Shown here: one piece after another, positions 22,805-35,459 of the stretch
Position numbering within the stretch: the first letter of the stretch is position 1
How the letters are laid out: every line of letters begins with the position of its first letter
DNA from: Chalara sp. BL73
Taxonomy: Eukaryota > Ascomycota > Leotiomycetes > Helotiales
Length of the DNA: 64,000 nt
Assembly: GCA_918026815.1 (NCBI GenBank)
Contig: CAKJVC010000068.1
Location: forward strand, 1,364,001-1,428,000
Direction of reading: 5' to 3'
The notes under the pieces: generated by a model
The model's input: the letters and a program-made list of their open reading frames with translations, nothing else
Databases searched by the model: none
What the model was told of the DNA's origin: nothing
Position numbers and translations under genes: made by a program

Positions 22805-25474
22805 TCATCGTCCCTCAAATTGCGATCTCATGTACTGGACAACTCGAGTTCCCCATTGCATCCAGTCAGTTATGAGGACATTCCACCCAGATGAGCCAGA
22901 CTGGAGTCGAGCTAATACCCCAACATACTTTTCTAAGTTGTCTACGCGACCAGCCCAACCCATGTATTCATTTGCTTCCAAGGCAAGTATCACTGTTTAG
23001 GCGCAAGTTTCGGCGAGTATAGAGACGCCATTAGCATTTATCACAGCTGTGCATGAAGCTTGAATCGCTTGTACATCGCCGTCTCTCTCACAAGCAGCTC
23101 TAGCGTGTTGCAATGTAGCTAGTTCGTTTATGTCAGGCAGATTCTGTATAGTCATGGTCGGGTTAAACAGCCTTAGACGACAATGCTCGAGGGAAATTTT
23201 ATCTTCAAAGAGGGTTTGTCTGGCCGGCGTACCATCTAGCTCCTCCGAATTTCTGTAAAGCTCTGTCGTAAACATTCGTATCCCTTTATTCCATATAAGC
23301 AAAGATCTTATATGGTTGGTATGGAGGTCATTATCTGCTCGCTGGAGCGATTCTAGAGATATAATTATGTCTTTGTGCTTCTCTATTAAGTCATGAATTC
23401 TATTAACTAATAAGTCAAGGACTTCGGATGAAATACTTTTGCCCTGTATTAAAAGTAGTAGTTCGTCTATCTGGCGTACACTTGCCGATCCCATTTGACT
23501 GGCTTTTCGAAAGTCGAGATTAGCCTGAAGCATCCTGAAAATATTCTCTGCGAATGCGAGACTTTGTTTTTGATCTGGGGTCAAAGCAAGTATGTTCAGG
23601 TTATCTCCCAAAGGCGCATTGAATAATCTTGTGTACTCTCCGGCAGTGGCCAGTGGCCTTTCGTCATCGCTATCAATGTCGTAAGCCTCTATGGCTTCTT
23701 GGGATACAGAATATGTCGTTTTAGAACACTCATTTACTGTGATATAACGAAGAAGCGGACGTTGAAAAGCTTGACTGACGATGGTCCAGAAATCCTCTTG
23801 TTGTAACATTGACCAAGTAGTAACTGGTACTGGATAGCTTGTCTGTGTGTTTATACATCCAGGCTGACGCAATATCGGCTCCCCGGATCCGCTCATATCT
23901 TTAAGTGTGGGGAAATCGGTCTGGAGCCAATAGCCAAGAGGCAGTCCTCTTATTCCAAGGAAAGGCTCTGAATTACATCCGTGGAGCTTTCGACTTCCGT
24001 CAGACCACGATACAACTTGAGTAACTTAGAGACTTACGACAAATTCCGCAGCCCAACCAAGTTCTGACATTGCTTGTGTCTCAAAATATGGCTCTCTCCA
24101 CTCGAAGTTAGAACCGGATATCTTTGCGAAAAATGGTATGCCGAATGCATGCATTACTTCATGGTATAACTGTTAGACAACAGGTCAGCGCAAAATTGCG
24201 CTACGACACTCTCAACTCACGGTGCTGGCTACTTCCCATTCTATACACATCCGCTCAGCAGTATTCAAATCAGATCTGAATAGAGTTTCAATTCTTTCGT
24301 ATTTCAAGAAGATCCAGATACCCCACCCAATGCTCTTGTTTCTTTGATTCTTTGGCTCTCGCATCTGCTCATCGTTCATAAGCGTCACAGCATAACCATT
24401 CGGATTCTTCCTGTTCTCGTCCAAGAGATTATCAAAATGAGGCTAGGAGTTTTGTCAGTCAGTAAATTCTAATATAGTGAAAACAACACAAAAGTTCGGT
24501 ATCATTGCTCCTTTTTTTGAGCTCACCTCATGGTACTCAGAAAACTGTGCAGCCAGACTTCGAAGGCTCTTCATGGGATTGTATTTTCATGCAAATTTAT
24601 TTGCAAAATAAAAGAGACTATTTCTTTTGGCTTACTCCACGCGGGTCGTGCTCTATGGAACAAAACCCGAGTTTAAGATCAAATTGGTTCATTAGTTGTT
24701 CAAATGTTTTCTCTCGCTGGTCTATTACAGCTTGTGAATCATGGATTGGTGCAGCATGAAAAGATATATAATTGGCCTCACCCACGTCTTTTGGGCGTCT
24801 TCGGTGATTAGGAATGACTCGGCGTGGACCGTTCATGATGGCATTATACTACAAAACAATCAGAAAACTTCCATCACAACGAGTACGATGAGCAAATACC
24901 CAAGGCAGAACATGCAGAGCTGTAAGCATTCTCGAAGCCAGCTTCAAACTCGGTAACATAATCCTCTCCACCTCCGGATTATGCATAACCCATTTCCCCC
25001 TTCCATTCTTCAAATCATACAAATGATCTATCGTGAAAGCTGGGGTTGCAGGTCTTGTCAACCATCTGCTTCTTTGCAGTATCGGATGGATGTAGTTTCC
25101 CAGAGTGGCAGCGGGCAATTCTCTGTCTGATATCGCGTCCAACTCTAGCAAATCCTTAGATGAGAACTTCCAGAACTTTCTCTGTTGAAATTTAAGAGCG
25201 GCAGCGCGTTTCTTGCTTTTGTCGATGCTGTATGCGCTTTTTGGATAGGGAAGATCAAGGGGTGTTAGATAGCTTTTATGGCTGTCCTGCTGTGCTCCAT
25301 ACTTCTTTGCAACTAAATTTTCTGATTAGCATATCTAATCTATGCTTGAAATTAAAGCCAAACGACATGTCTTGCTTCCTGAGCCCTATCGGCTTGACAA
25401 TGAAACATATTTTAGACTAGGCACATACATTCGGTAAGTTCAGGGAGTGTAATCTGTGATTGCTGGGCTGCCAT
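22805..25474 (-). CDS. Uncharacterised eight-exon protein with HExxH metalloprotease-like motif
   Basis: My model has eight exons: 25474-25429, 25312-24900, 24848-24636, 24568-24527, 24442-24221, 24169-24038, 23986-23092, 22992-22805; 716 aa in one open frame. Joining exons 5 and 6 creates EWEVASTLYHEVMHAFG, a zincin-type signature with H315-E316-x-x-H319 preceded by small/hydrophobic residues. It is followed about 30 residues on by EPYFETQAMSELGWAAEFV. A conserved Glu there (around E348) could be the third zinc ligand, as in gluzincins. The rest is helical and shows no recognised domain, signal peptide or membrane segment. The last intron (99 bp, GTGAGA donor) is inferred because its removal joins two matching frames; otherwise the protein ends at 22997. 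It may be a fungal zinc peptidase-like family; substrate and activity unknown. Confidence 0.7.
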
Positions 25475-26148
25475 TGTGTATCGTTTATTTTGAAAATCTA
25501 AATGTCTAGTCTTTAGATACAGTAAGGAGCGATTGCGGCTTCGTCTTTCCAATGATATTAAATTATTTTCTAAGACTTTCCAGATTATGCTAGACCAAAG
25601 TAAGCTAGAAGCTGCTTTGTTAGTCAGGTTGTCTTTGTTAGATGAGCAGCCGCCGCTTTAAAGCGATGATAACCTTTATTCATGTCATATACTCAGTCAA
25701 ATTTGTTATCTCTCATTTATGTTGTTACTGTACTGTACTAAGGTTCATGTAATAGAAATCTTTTAAAAAAAATAGTTAATCAAACTTATCAAACTTAAAT
25801 CGTTGTACTGTAGTCGTGATATTTGCCATATAGGAAAAGGCGCCAGTCGCATTATTAGGCAAGCGCTATGCACCAGTAGCCGCCGTTATTTTAGCGTTTC
25901 AACAATTTAATGTCCACCAAGTTAAATTACGGAAGTACAACCACAAAGTCTTCGTCCTTCTAACATTACATAACCCGGTTTTCTACAAATATCGACCTTA
26001 CTTTACCGTTTCACTTTCTACTACTGCTGAAAACTTAGCAGTATTCGCCAAAGACTCCTTCAAGTCCTAACGGAAGCACACCTTTTCCCTACCAACAGTA
26101 CTTCCCCGCCGACATACATTTTAATAAATCTTTGCTTATCAAATAATA
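25475..26148. promoter_or_regulatory. Divergent promoter region
   Basis: AT-rich 674-bp region between the start of the HExxH gene (minus) and that of the small membrane protein (plus). No ORF is supported. Confidence 0.4.
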
Positions 26149-26573
26149 ATGAACTGCACCGGTATTCGCTTTATCGAGACTTATCCCGCTGTTTGCTGGT
26201 TATATAACTTTTCGAATCGATGCCATGCATTCGAAGTTTGGTTAGGAATACCAGCCTGGATCAGCTTTTTCAGCAAGCCAGATTTACCTGCACTTCAGCT
26301 AAGTGAAGGGTTGCTTTTACTAGGAATCCTTACAATGTTTGGCCTTCTTGCGCCTATATCAGACATTTTACGTCCAGACTCGCGGCGCGGGTGGTTCGGC
26401 CGGTTTCTGTGGTACCTAGGAGGTTTCATCGTCGCTGCTTGGTTGGTTACTTCAGTTGTAAGTATTAAACCCCGTTATTTGGAAATTTCTCGTAGAAGTA
26501 CAAGCTGAATTCCTTGCAGACACGTACTGCTTTGGGTGCTTTAGGGAGCTTGCAGCTTAAGTTTGATAGCTAA
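26149..26573 (+). CDS. Small two-helix membrane protein, hypothetical
   Basis: Exon 1 26149-26457 and exon 2 26520-26573 (62-bp intron with a GTAAGT donor) give 120 aa; without splicing the frame ends at 26508 with 119 aa. Two hydrophobic segments, LLLLGILTMFGLLAPISDIL and FLWYLGGFIVAAWLVTSV, look like membrane helices separated by a short basic loop (RPDSRRGWFGR). The N-terminal part is rich in aromatic residues. No family recognised. Confidence 0.5.
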
Positions 26574-28558
26574 AGTTAGTATACATACTGCATTTGCAAT
26601 ATTGTCTCAAATTTTTATAAATGAATGGCGCGTGTGATCATCAAAGGGCTTTGTCAGGAAGCGTTTATTGCAACACAAAATTCTGATTCAAGATCTCTTT
26701 ATTCTATCCAAGGAAGAATACAAACCAAAAATAGAACAACCTCGCTTCTGACTTTTTACTTTTGGGTTTGGTAAGGTTCTGTATCACGAGCAACATAATG
26801 CTTTGTCTTTATCGACCTACAGGCTCAACTGCGAGCTGAGGCTGTGCCATCTTATCGTACTTTATCATTTATGATTACATAACCCAATCAAACTTCTCCA
26901 AATGATAGTAGTTGGAGATTTAGGTGCTACTGAGTAATCGAGCGGCTTCTCAAATAATTCGAAGATTGCCTGCAGGAACTCGGCAAATATCAGGAACATT
27001 CGCCTAGCCCGGATCTGCACCCATAATTGCCAAGAAGTGCTCATTCGTGATCGAATTGCCGCTGACTTGATTATTCCCATCTCCACCAATGGGTTCTGGG
27101 ATATACAACGTCGTAATGAGAACTATGCGTCCCAATGAAGGAGTCTCCCGGCGATCAAGTGATGCATAACTAAACAAATATTCCTATTAAGCATTTTGGC
27201 ACTACGTTGACTACTGAGACACACGTTTGTGGTTCACAGAATAGTGATAGACATTCGTGGATATGTTTGATATGCGGCGGATATAAGCATATTTCCACGT
27301 TTCAGCTTGACAGTATACACTAAATATTGCGTCAGGGTACCGACGCAACCCGAAGATCGTCTTCAAGTAGGAAATGATACCTCAGTTGAAATATCAAAAT
27401 CTCCTTTGAACACTTCTTCCCGCCTCGAAATTACAGATCTTTAATAGCACATATTGCACAAACACCATTTATACAAGATGATCTCTTTAGGGAGAGGGGG
27501 TTTGCCGGTTACAGAAACGGGGCCCTTTGGCCTTCCGTAGGCATTTGTTCATATTAACAATGTTACATCTGGCATTTCTGAGTCTTGTCAACAGCTATGT
27601 AAATCTAGGAGCATGCTTAGGTGCTGGACCCATGGAAACGTCATTTAGTCATGATACGGGAAGTCTTTGGCCTTCAGCGAAGACTGATCCGACACTAGCA
27701 CTATGCTGGCAGGAGCGGAGCAATCGAGGATGCCAAGAAGTAGTCCGGATGGAATACATTGATACGGTCTAATGGCTTAGCTATCTGTGTGACTTGGAAG
27801 AATGACCGGGTCTATTCTCTATCTCATAGGATCTTGGTCCCAGTCCCCAGTCAGAAGTTCCGCCTTCTCCGTAACTACTTTGAGTGATTAGTCTGATGAT
27901 AATAAAGGTTTGTTTTCTTTGCAGCGGACTATGTAGCTTTAGATCAAAAACCCGTGTATTAGTCCTTGTCGTCACAATATGAGCAGAAAGGATATTAACG
28001 GAATACCGGGATCTTCAGGGTTATATGGAAGGAGAAGCGAAGTCTCGGCTTTATTCCTGAGAGTACCCTGGTCTCTTCCCCGCAAAATGCTACAATGGTT
28101 GTGCTATATCGCGTTACAGATTGCTGGCAGCCATGATCTGCGGAATAACACCGGGATTCAGTAGCCACCTACTTCATCCGGGCCCGCTGTGGGGATTTCA
28201 ACCGAACACTAAGTTTGATCACACTGATATTCCAGAATGGAGTTCAGAGAGATATCCTTATTATTGCAGGGATTGCTTTGCTCCGTCTCATGGGTACCTC
28301 GTATAGAATCAACGATGGACTTTTCCGAACTCCTTTACCCTTTAGGGGAGTTATGGGCCCTATTGGGATTATGAGTGGTTGTCGGTGGCTTCCTGGAACC
28401 TCATTTGAAGCCAATGAACCCAGACATAGTCTTGCAAGATTCGCGGTCCGTGGCGGACCGGAGAGGGGTGTAATCACGATATAATGATCATGATGCTTCC
28501 GCAAAAGAAATAAGCGTAGCTCCAAAATACGGCTACAATATTCACCGCCGGATTCACA
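26574..28558. other. Gene-poor stretch
   Basis: About 2 kb upstream of the GH16 gene. Several ORFs of 60-106 codons occur on both strands. One starting at an ATG inside 27527-27772 has a hydrophobic leader and three Cys, but none has family motifs, a partner exon or a convincing start. Nothing supported. Confidence 0.4.
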
Positions 28559-29518
28559 ATGCATTTCTCTGGTGCAGCAGCGCTATTGTTTACTCTCGCC
28601 GCTTCAGTGGAGGCAGTCCGTACCATAATCCCAGCAACGTCCTTCAACTCACAAGCCGATTTCGACACAGACTGGAACTACAATTATCCATGGGGCACAG
28701 ACCACAATGGCGGTGCCCGCATGGCCAAAAGTCAAGTGCAATTCTCCAGCGGCCAGTTGACGTTGACCGCGAAGAAAGTCACTGGACAGCCGGATGCAAG
28801 CCATGGAGGCCAGGCCATAAAGATCAACTACCTCTCTGGTGCCATTCATGCCAAAGAGCATTTTAACGTGTCTCGCGGGGGTGGCTATGACTTTACTGGA
28901 GAATTTAAAGCAACGACAACAAAAGGAACGTGGCCGGCGTTTTGGTTAACTGCCGTCAATGGTTGGCCTCCTGAGGTACGAGAGTACCTTTGAATATTTA
29001 GAGCACGAGATTTATGAAACATTACATGTTTCAAGTTTTTCCCAGAAAATCGCTGACTCTGAAAAATCGCAGGTGGACATGGCTGAATGGAAAGGGTCCG
29101 GGAAAATTTCTTTCAATACCTTTAATACCTCCTCGGTGCTTTCTTGGAAAGATGTTACTTACTCGAATCCTGGAAACTTTCACTCGATCAAGTGCGAAAT
29201 TCGGGATATCAACCAGAAAGATGTGTCAGTCAAATTTTATATGGATGGCGCATTGCAAGCGACCCATGTTGGAGGAGGCTATTTCGGCAAGCCTTTATAT
29301 CTGTACGTCTTTTGACGTCAAGGAATAATGTAATATATCATGAAGCTGACTTTCTACTTTGCAGCATCATCAATTTACAGATGGAGGGATCATCTGGCTC
29401 GCCTGGCCCAACTACTGGTAGGTTATACTCGCACCTTCACGTTTTGCAAAAAGCTAATTTTAAGTAAGATACCCTTTACCAAGTTCGAAACCTGGCTGCC
29501 GTGAGCTACAACCCATAA
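28559..29518 (+). CDS. Secreted GH16 family glucanase-like enzyme
   Basis: Four exons, 28559-28975, 29073-29302, 29365-29417 and 29469-29518, with introns of 97, 62 and 51 bp; 249 aa. The signal peptide is MHFSGAAALLFTLAASVEAV. The jelly-roll fold is seen from FNSQADFDTDWNYNYPWG onward. The catalytic motif ExDxxE is assembled across intron 1 (E139-V-D141-M-A-E144), then WKGSGKISFNTF and the conserved end LIINLQMEGSSGSPGP. E139 would be the nucleophile and E144 the acid/base, as in licheninases and endo-beta-1,3(4)-glucanases. The enzyme would act on beta-glucans outside the cell, plant or fungal. The final exon is short (DTLYQVRNLAAVSYNP) and is supported by phase and by the fit of RN.. to the family C-terminus. 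Confidence 0.88.
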
Positions 29519-30679
29519 GGGTAGCAGGTCTGCTGTGAATCTTTCCATCTATATTTGACAGTTTGACTGTCAGACCTTTCTTATGTTTTGTGCTTGTAGT
29601 TTGCAGATATTGAAGTCAAACAAATCAATTTTGCGCATCTCACCAACTAAACAAAGGACGGCTTGCTGTCCTTTATTTTATGATTCTTCGTGCGAATTGG
29701 CCTGAAAAGCTTCGTGGTTCTGACCAGTGGTGAAAATTCCGTTTCCAAAGATGAAAGCCTTTACATTATTTAACTTTACAGTACAGAGATAAGACTATTC
29801 TTACTTATTCAAGCAAATGTGATCTTGCGATTACACGGTTCTCCAATTTTTAAGCCGCTTAAATCGTAATTAAATTCTTAGTAGAAATGTGGTAAATTAT
29901 GTTCAAACATTAGTAAGAAATGTTATGGGTACCTCGGATAACCGGATATACCCTCACCTAGTTAGCAAACCACCCACGGTAAGACATCTTCATTTCGAAG
30001 GGGGTGCTTGCAACTCATGCTACATATACCTACAGAGCAAGTGGAAACCCTCCTGGTCTACTCTAAAAAAAAAGAAAACGAAGCTAGGGCTACACGAGAT
30101 GGTGTTTTACTTATGCATTCTTTATACCATATTCTAGGTGCTGTTGATCCACAACGGCAATGATAGTATGGCTCGCTGCATTCCTGTTTAAGGCCTGGAT
30201 CGTGATTCGTGGGTGAAGACGAGGCGCAGCCCAGTCTGTCTGCGGCGTGGGGAAATTAGAGATTGAGCAAGGACCCAGTCAGCTCTTCAGATGGTCGGAT
30301 TCGTACAGGCCATAAGCAAAACCGGAATAAAAACCGAGCGTTGCAAATAGCGCACAGACAAAAAATCTAGAATATTAGGACATACACGAAACATCCAATC
30401 AATTGCAGAGTGATAAGATTATATATCATCTCGTCTTACTGCAACGGTAAAATCATGACGGCATTTCTTCTTACTACTATTCTTTATGATGTAATTGTGG
30501 GCAGATTCTAGGCAGCCTTTGATCACCGATATTAATGCACCGGATTATGTGTTTTGGCCTGCTTGTATTCATATATGAGAACCTACCTGCTCTCAGGAAG
30601 TTGTAGGAAAACAGGTTCACTGTTTTCAGCATTGTTAAGCCCAGCCACTTCAGCCAGAGCTCCTTTCAAATAGCACATC
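29519..30679. other. Gene-free stretch
   Basis: Intergenic between the GH16 and PAF-acetylhydrolase-like genes. AT-rich, with no supported ORF; the last 150 bp are the likely promoter and 5' UTR of the next gene. Confidence 0.5.
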
Positions 30680-31840
30680 ATGCAAATCGTCCTTCTGAAT
30701 CTAATGCTAGCCGTCGCAGCTGGTGCTATCCTCCCTCCAAACCTCACTGGCCCTTACGATGTTGGCACCACAGTCCTCGAGATAGTAGATAGCAGTCGCT
30801 CAGATCCATTTTCCCCGACTCCTCAATCTCGAGATCTCGTCGTAACACTCTTCTACCCAACTCAATCCAATTTTTCGGAAAATTGCACCTTGGCTTATCA
30901 ATTCCCTCCCAGTACCGCAGCATTTGCTGACAGCTACCTCGGGTTACCTGGAGGTACCACCGGAACTCTTCAGACCCGAGCCTGTAAAGACGCCCCGTTG
31001 GCCCAGCCAGATTTGCCTTTGTTGCTGTTCACGCCTGGACTGGGTGGCCCGAGGCTCATTTATAGTTCAAGTCTGGCAGAAATTGCAAGCTACGGTTGGA
31101 ACGTGGCGTCTGTGGACCATCCTTACGAGACCCTGGTGGTGGAATATCCCGATGGCCGTGTGGTTTTTGGAAACCCTTCACCTCCGTCTAATGCTACCGA
31201 GTCCGAGGCTAATGACTGGTACCTGAAAAGGCTTGATGTTCGTGTAGCTGATGTGATATCTGTACTCAATGGACTGAGCAACCCACTTGTCGTATCACGC
31301 ATACCAGGTTTCAAGCCTGTCTCGTCTTCTGAGACGGAAGCATGTCGCAACGTGTCTGGATTTAGAACAGACAAGATAGGGATTTATGGCCACTCTTTTG
31401 GAGGTGCAACATCGCTGACGGCGATTACTAACGACACGCGCTTCCAAGCAGGAATTAACCTCGATGGGTCACTTTGGGGCTCGGCCATAGAGGAGGGAAC
31501 TGATGTACCATTCATGATTATGAGTCGGCCGGGCATCGACTATAACCAGTCATGGTCTGACGCATGGCCAAATCTGCGCGGCTTCAAGCGCGAGTACTTG
31601 GTGGATGGCGCTCTGCATAACTCCTACAGTGATCTTCCTATCTTCAGGGATTTGTTGGGTGATAAATTCCCTCCGGGCCAAGATGTAGGCCCAATTGCTG
31701 GCTCGAGGATGTTAGCAATTGTGACAGGGTTTGTTGACGCATTCTTCGGGCGGTCGTTGAAGAATCAAGAGCGTCCCTTACTAGATGGGCAAGGGATGGA
31801 GAATTATCCTGAAGTGACCCAGGTTATACCGCTGGAATGA
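30680..31840 (+). CDS. Secreted PAF-acetylhydrolase-like alpha/beta-hydrolase
   Basis: Single-exon gene of 386 aa. The signal peptide is MQIVLLNLMLAVAAGAIL. The body fits the plasma-type platelet-activating-factor acetylhydrolase family: PYDVGTTVLEIVD at the N-terminus, LLLFTPGLGGPRLIYSSSLAEIASYGWNVASVDHPYE (oxyanion region), nucleophile elbow GHSFGG at 237-242 (Ser239), and a late His in DGALHNSYSDLPIF. Family members hydrolyse short sn-2 acyl chains of phospholipids or small esters; the fungal substrate is unknown. Several N-glycosylation sequons (NLT, NFS, NCT, NAT, NVS) fit secretion. The catalytic set appears complete. Confidence 0.88.
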   Translation: MQIVLLNLMLAVAAGAILPPNLTGPYDVGTTVLEIVDSSRSDPFSPTPQSRDLVVTLFYPTQSNFSENCTLAYQFPPSTAAFADSYLGLPGGTTGTLQTRACKDAPLAQPDLPLLLFTPGLGGPRLIYSSSLAEIASYGWNVASVDHPYETLVVEYPDGRVVFGNPSPPSNATESEANDWYLKRLDVRVADVISVLNGLSNPLVVSRIPGFKPVSSSETEACRNVSGFRTDKIGIYGHSFGGATSLTAITNDTRFQAGINLDGSLWGSAIEEGTDVPFMIMSRPGIDYNQSWSDAWPNLRGFKREYLVDGALHNSYSDLPIFRDLLGDKFPPGQDVGPIAGSRMLAIVTGFVDAFFGRSLKNQERPLLDGQGMENYPEVTQVIPLE

Positions 31841-33911
31841 TAGCTCTTGAAGGAACGATCTAGGTAGACTTGCGTATTTAGCTAAGTTAGCTATAGAATT
31901 GGAGTCTTAAAGAGCCGGTTGCAACGAAAGCAAATCTATAACGGGATAATATAGAATCTGTGGCGTAAATCTTCACTTGCCTTTGAGTGTCTTCGATTTG
32001 ATTGTGGAAGGTGGCTATTGGACTGTACTCGAAATGCCATTTCACAAGGAGTAGAATAGACACAACACACAGTACTTATATTGATTATACGTGCCAGAGA
32101 ATTACTATTTGTCTCTTGAGCCTAGTCTCGTAGTTTTTACCGCGTTTTAATCATCGCCTACCTTGAGGTCATATTATGAAGCTTAGCTACGTGTAATCTC
32201 CCAGAATAGGTAACTGGGTTATGTCCTCAGTTCACAGTAGGTAGCATCGAGTTTTTTTGCTAGAGCCTTTGCTATCTACCACCTGCCGAGGCTCGTCCTG
32301 TTGCTTTCCGACATCAGGAACAAGTTTGAGTGATCACATGTCTCTATGGACTTCCAGTGATAAAATTGTAACTTAAAAGCGATTATTTAGTTTCTAGGTT
32401 TATTACCTCAACTACTAAGATCTTAAATTGATTTAGCAAAGCATAATTTTGGACTAGAAGTTACTAATAATAGATCTAAGCCGAACACTACACCTGAAGT
32501 TTGCACAAGTTTAGTTGAATGATGATTATGTGTAATATCAGTACAAGGATGTTCATCGTGATGTGTGCACAGGCACTGACTAACTCACCAATGTATAATG
32601 TTGGAAATGCAAGTAGCTCCAAGTGGTTAATCCAAAATAGCACAGAATTTACGAAAGTATTTCGTAATTACGTGTGACGTTTTCTTAGGTCTTCGATAAT
32701 TCTGAGCGGCTTTATGGCTTAAATTTAGGGTCTATTCAACCATAGAGGAACCCGTAAACCATCTAAGTCATATTTAAAAGCCAGGAAATTCTTCCTATGA
32801 GATTTAATTTCACTGCTACTTCTGGAAATACTGTGGGCTTCTACCTGAGGCTTTGCCCATGCATCGTTTCTGGAAGAGACATCCGAAATTTTAAGTCCAC
32901 ATGATGGTTGGCTCTCTCTCACTCCGTCACTCAGGGGAGAAATGCGAGAAATGCAGGGAGAAAGAGAAATCAACCCAGTAGAAAGCACCAAAATGCGGCG
33001 GGAAGAAGTGATTGATTCACCTAGATAGGTCCATAAGCTGGAGTTGACAATATACCCTCGAAGTCAAAGGTTCCTTTTTCAAAAGATGGCAAGACGTAAG
33101 TAAAGCCTTGCAAAGGCTGACCATCATTGTTGCACAGACAGCAATATAAGTTAGAGATTACAGTCAGTTTAAGGTGCAGTAATTCATTTTCCTATTCTCA
33201 AATGTAAGTATCATGATATTCTGTATTCGTTTGGTTCCTCGATTTATCTGCTTTCCAACAAGGATTTTACACAATTGCGACAAGCTGACCCTGCTGTAAT
33301 AACTCCAGCCTCTGTTCCACACTTGCCTTCCATTTTTTTTTATTTCAAACGTGTTCTTGAACAATACTTCCTGAAATACTCGAAGATATGATGAATAGGA
33401 CTAGCCCGGCTTGTGAGACTACCCGAAGTTCAAAATTATCTTCAGGCAGTCTAAACAAAGTTGGACATAGCCTATTAGACTCCGTTGCTAGGCAAATCAG
33501 ATAAGAGCATCTTAAGTGATTGTGAAGGACAAGGGGGCCGAGCGTAACCGGCAATTACTTACTATGTCTATTTAGCAGCCTTTTGTAGGCTTGTAAGTCA
33601 TTTCCTTCCAGATTGGAGTTATCTCTGGTCATACTTTAGTGGAACATATGTATTGAGGCTGGGAAAAGATGCGGCAGACAGGCGAAGCCAGGACAACCAT
33701 AGGTTTTCGCATGATCCCTGCTTAAGTTTTCTCACAAGCGTTGCCCATGTTGGGGAAACTTGCAGGGGTCATTTACTTTGATACGTTGTTACCTTGCACT
33801 TGCACACCTTGTCTTCTTTCTACACATTCAAGATCTATGAGTTATTAATGATATTTAAGCTGAGTGTCTTAAACAACGGTGCACGCTAGGCAGCACTTCT
33901 AAGCCAACTCG
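31841..33911. other. Gene-free stretch of 2 kb
   Basis: AT-rich DNA with frequent stops in all six frames. Only short ORFs (for example 32725-32991 minus) without motifs. I see no gene or repeat of note. Confidence 0.5.
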
Positions 33912-34936
33912 TTAAGCAAGTCGCAAATCTCCAACCACCGCGCGATGATCACTGAGGTAAACATTGCCTTGGATGTTGTTGAGAACCTCGTAACGGTCCA
34001 CAACCCATCGATTTTCTGTCACTGGCCCAACCCAAAGGTAGTCGATTCGCGATGCTCTATCGGTAGAAAGGAAGCCGGTATAACTATAGTTGGGATGTCA
34101 ATGCATAATCATGGGCAAGATCAAGAGCCTCAGACTTTATCTGCTTTGACAAGGACGCATTCATCATGAAATCATACAGATGCTCTGACGAGAGCTACAT
34201 TAGAAGAGACCACTTACGTCTCATAAGGACCAAATCTCGTTGCATTTGTCGCTAGGTTATATAACTCGCCCAAGTACCCGCTCGCTAGCAGAGCTTGGTA
34301 CGCCTCGCCGGTAGGCTCTGAGTTAAAGTCGCCCGAAAGAGATACACCAAGAGGTCCCCAGGCGGCCTGCACAGCCTTAATTCTTTCTAAAATAACACGG
34401 ACTCCCTCAGAACGAGCCCAGCCACTGACATTGTCTAAATGGGTGTTTGCAGCGATGAAGCGTTTGCCAGACGTAATATGCTCGAATACTCCGATGGTGA
34501 CAACCCGTCGGCTTCCAGCAAACCATCCAAAAGAGGGAACATCTGGAGTCAATGAAAGCCATTTGGTTTCGCTATACAAAAGCGTCAAGACCGAAGATTT
34601 GTATAGGATAGGAGAATATTCGCCACTTTGCTTGCCATCATCACGTGCGACACCAATATGCGCCCAAGCAGACCCCAGACCACTTTTGATATCTTCAAGC
34701 TGCGCATGTAAGGCCTCCTGTAAGCCGATGAGAGTTACTGCGCTAGAGTCTGGTCCCCCGGCCGTCTGCGAGAGCTGGCTTATAACGAGCGGAGCCCTTG
34801 TGGACCATGGGCGTTCATTTCCCAGCGATATCGTGTTGGCATAACGAATGTTGAATGTTACTAGTCGTAAATTCAGTTCTTTAGACATAGTCGGGGCAAT
34901 GAGTGCCAAAGACAAGATGAAGCTGCCAAGCCTCAT
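33912..34936 (-). CDS. Secreted endonuclease/exonuclease/phosphatase family protein
   Basis: Two exons, 34936-34218 and 34083-33912, with a 134-bp intron; 296 aa. The signal peptide is MRLGSFILSLALIAPTMS. The order of motifs is that of the DNase I/sphingomyelinase/inositol-phosphatase fold: LRLVTFNIRYAN (metal-binding Asn), TLIGLQEA (metal Glu), FIAANTHLDN (catalytic His), VSLSGDFNSEP (Asp/Asn), and in exon 2 SRIDYLWVG and LSDHRAVVGDL (catalytic Asp-His). All key residues are present. Fungal secreted members of this type are usually annotated as endonuclease/exonuclease/phosphatase proteins; substrate (nucleic acid, phospholipid or phosphoester) cannot be decided. Confidence 0.88.
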
Positions 34937-35459
34937 ATTTATGGAAGCGTCGGCTGTAGATGCTGTGTTATGTTTCTCAAGCGTAACATCAAGGAATGGC
35001 GACCAATTAATGCAACAACCAAGAAAATTCTAACCCACTGATGTGAAGTGACATACGCAGTTAAGAATATGGGAGTGATGGGGATTACAAAAGAGAGGCA
35101 TGTATGTACTTTTCAAGAGACTATGGGTCGCTACGGCTGCTGCCCACATGGACGGACGAGAGCATTAAGGATCCAATAGCAGAAGCTGGGGAAACACGCA
35201 CGGCCTGAGAGTGTACATCTTGGTGCGGAGTAACTCTCCAAAAAAGTTGATGATCTCGCGGTACTGATGTGGCAGGTGGGTTGCATGATCGGCTCCTGCA
35301 ATTGACGACACTTCACATGTGATAGCCTGAAGCTTCTGAACAATCGTATTTCATACTATACTGGTGACCAAGGCAAGAGTATTGTCTATATTATCTCCCT
35401 TTTGCAACACCAGTAATTAAAAGCCTTGACTAAAATAATACTCGAAATACATGTCACAA
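34937..35459. other. Gene-free stretch
   Basis: Promoter side of the secreted phosphatase-family gene; nothing else recognised. Confidence 0.4.

Noticed and set aside
27527..28484. Several short ORFs taken as secreted proteins
   Set aside because: The longest opens at a TTG rather than an ATG, and none has a consistent exon chain or motif.
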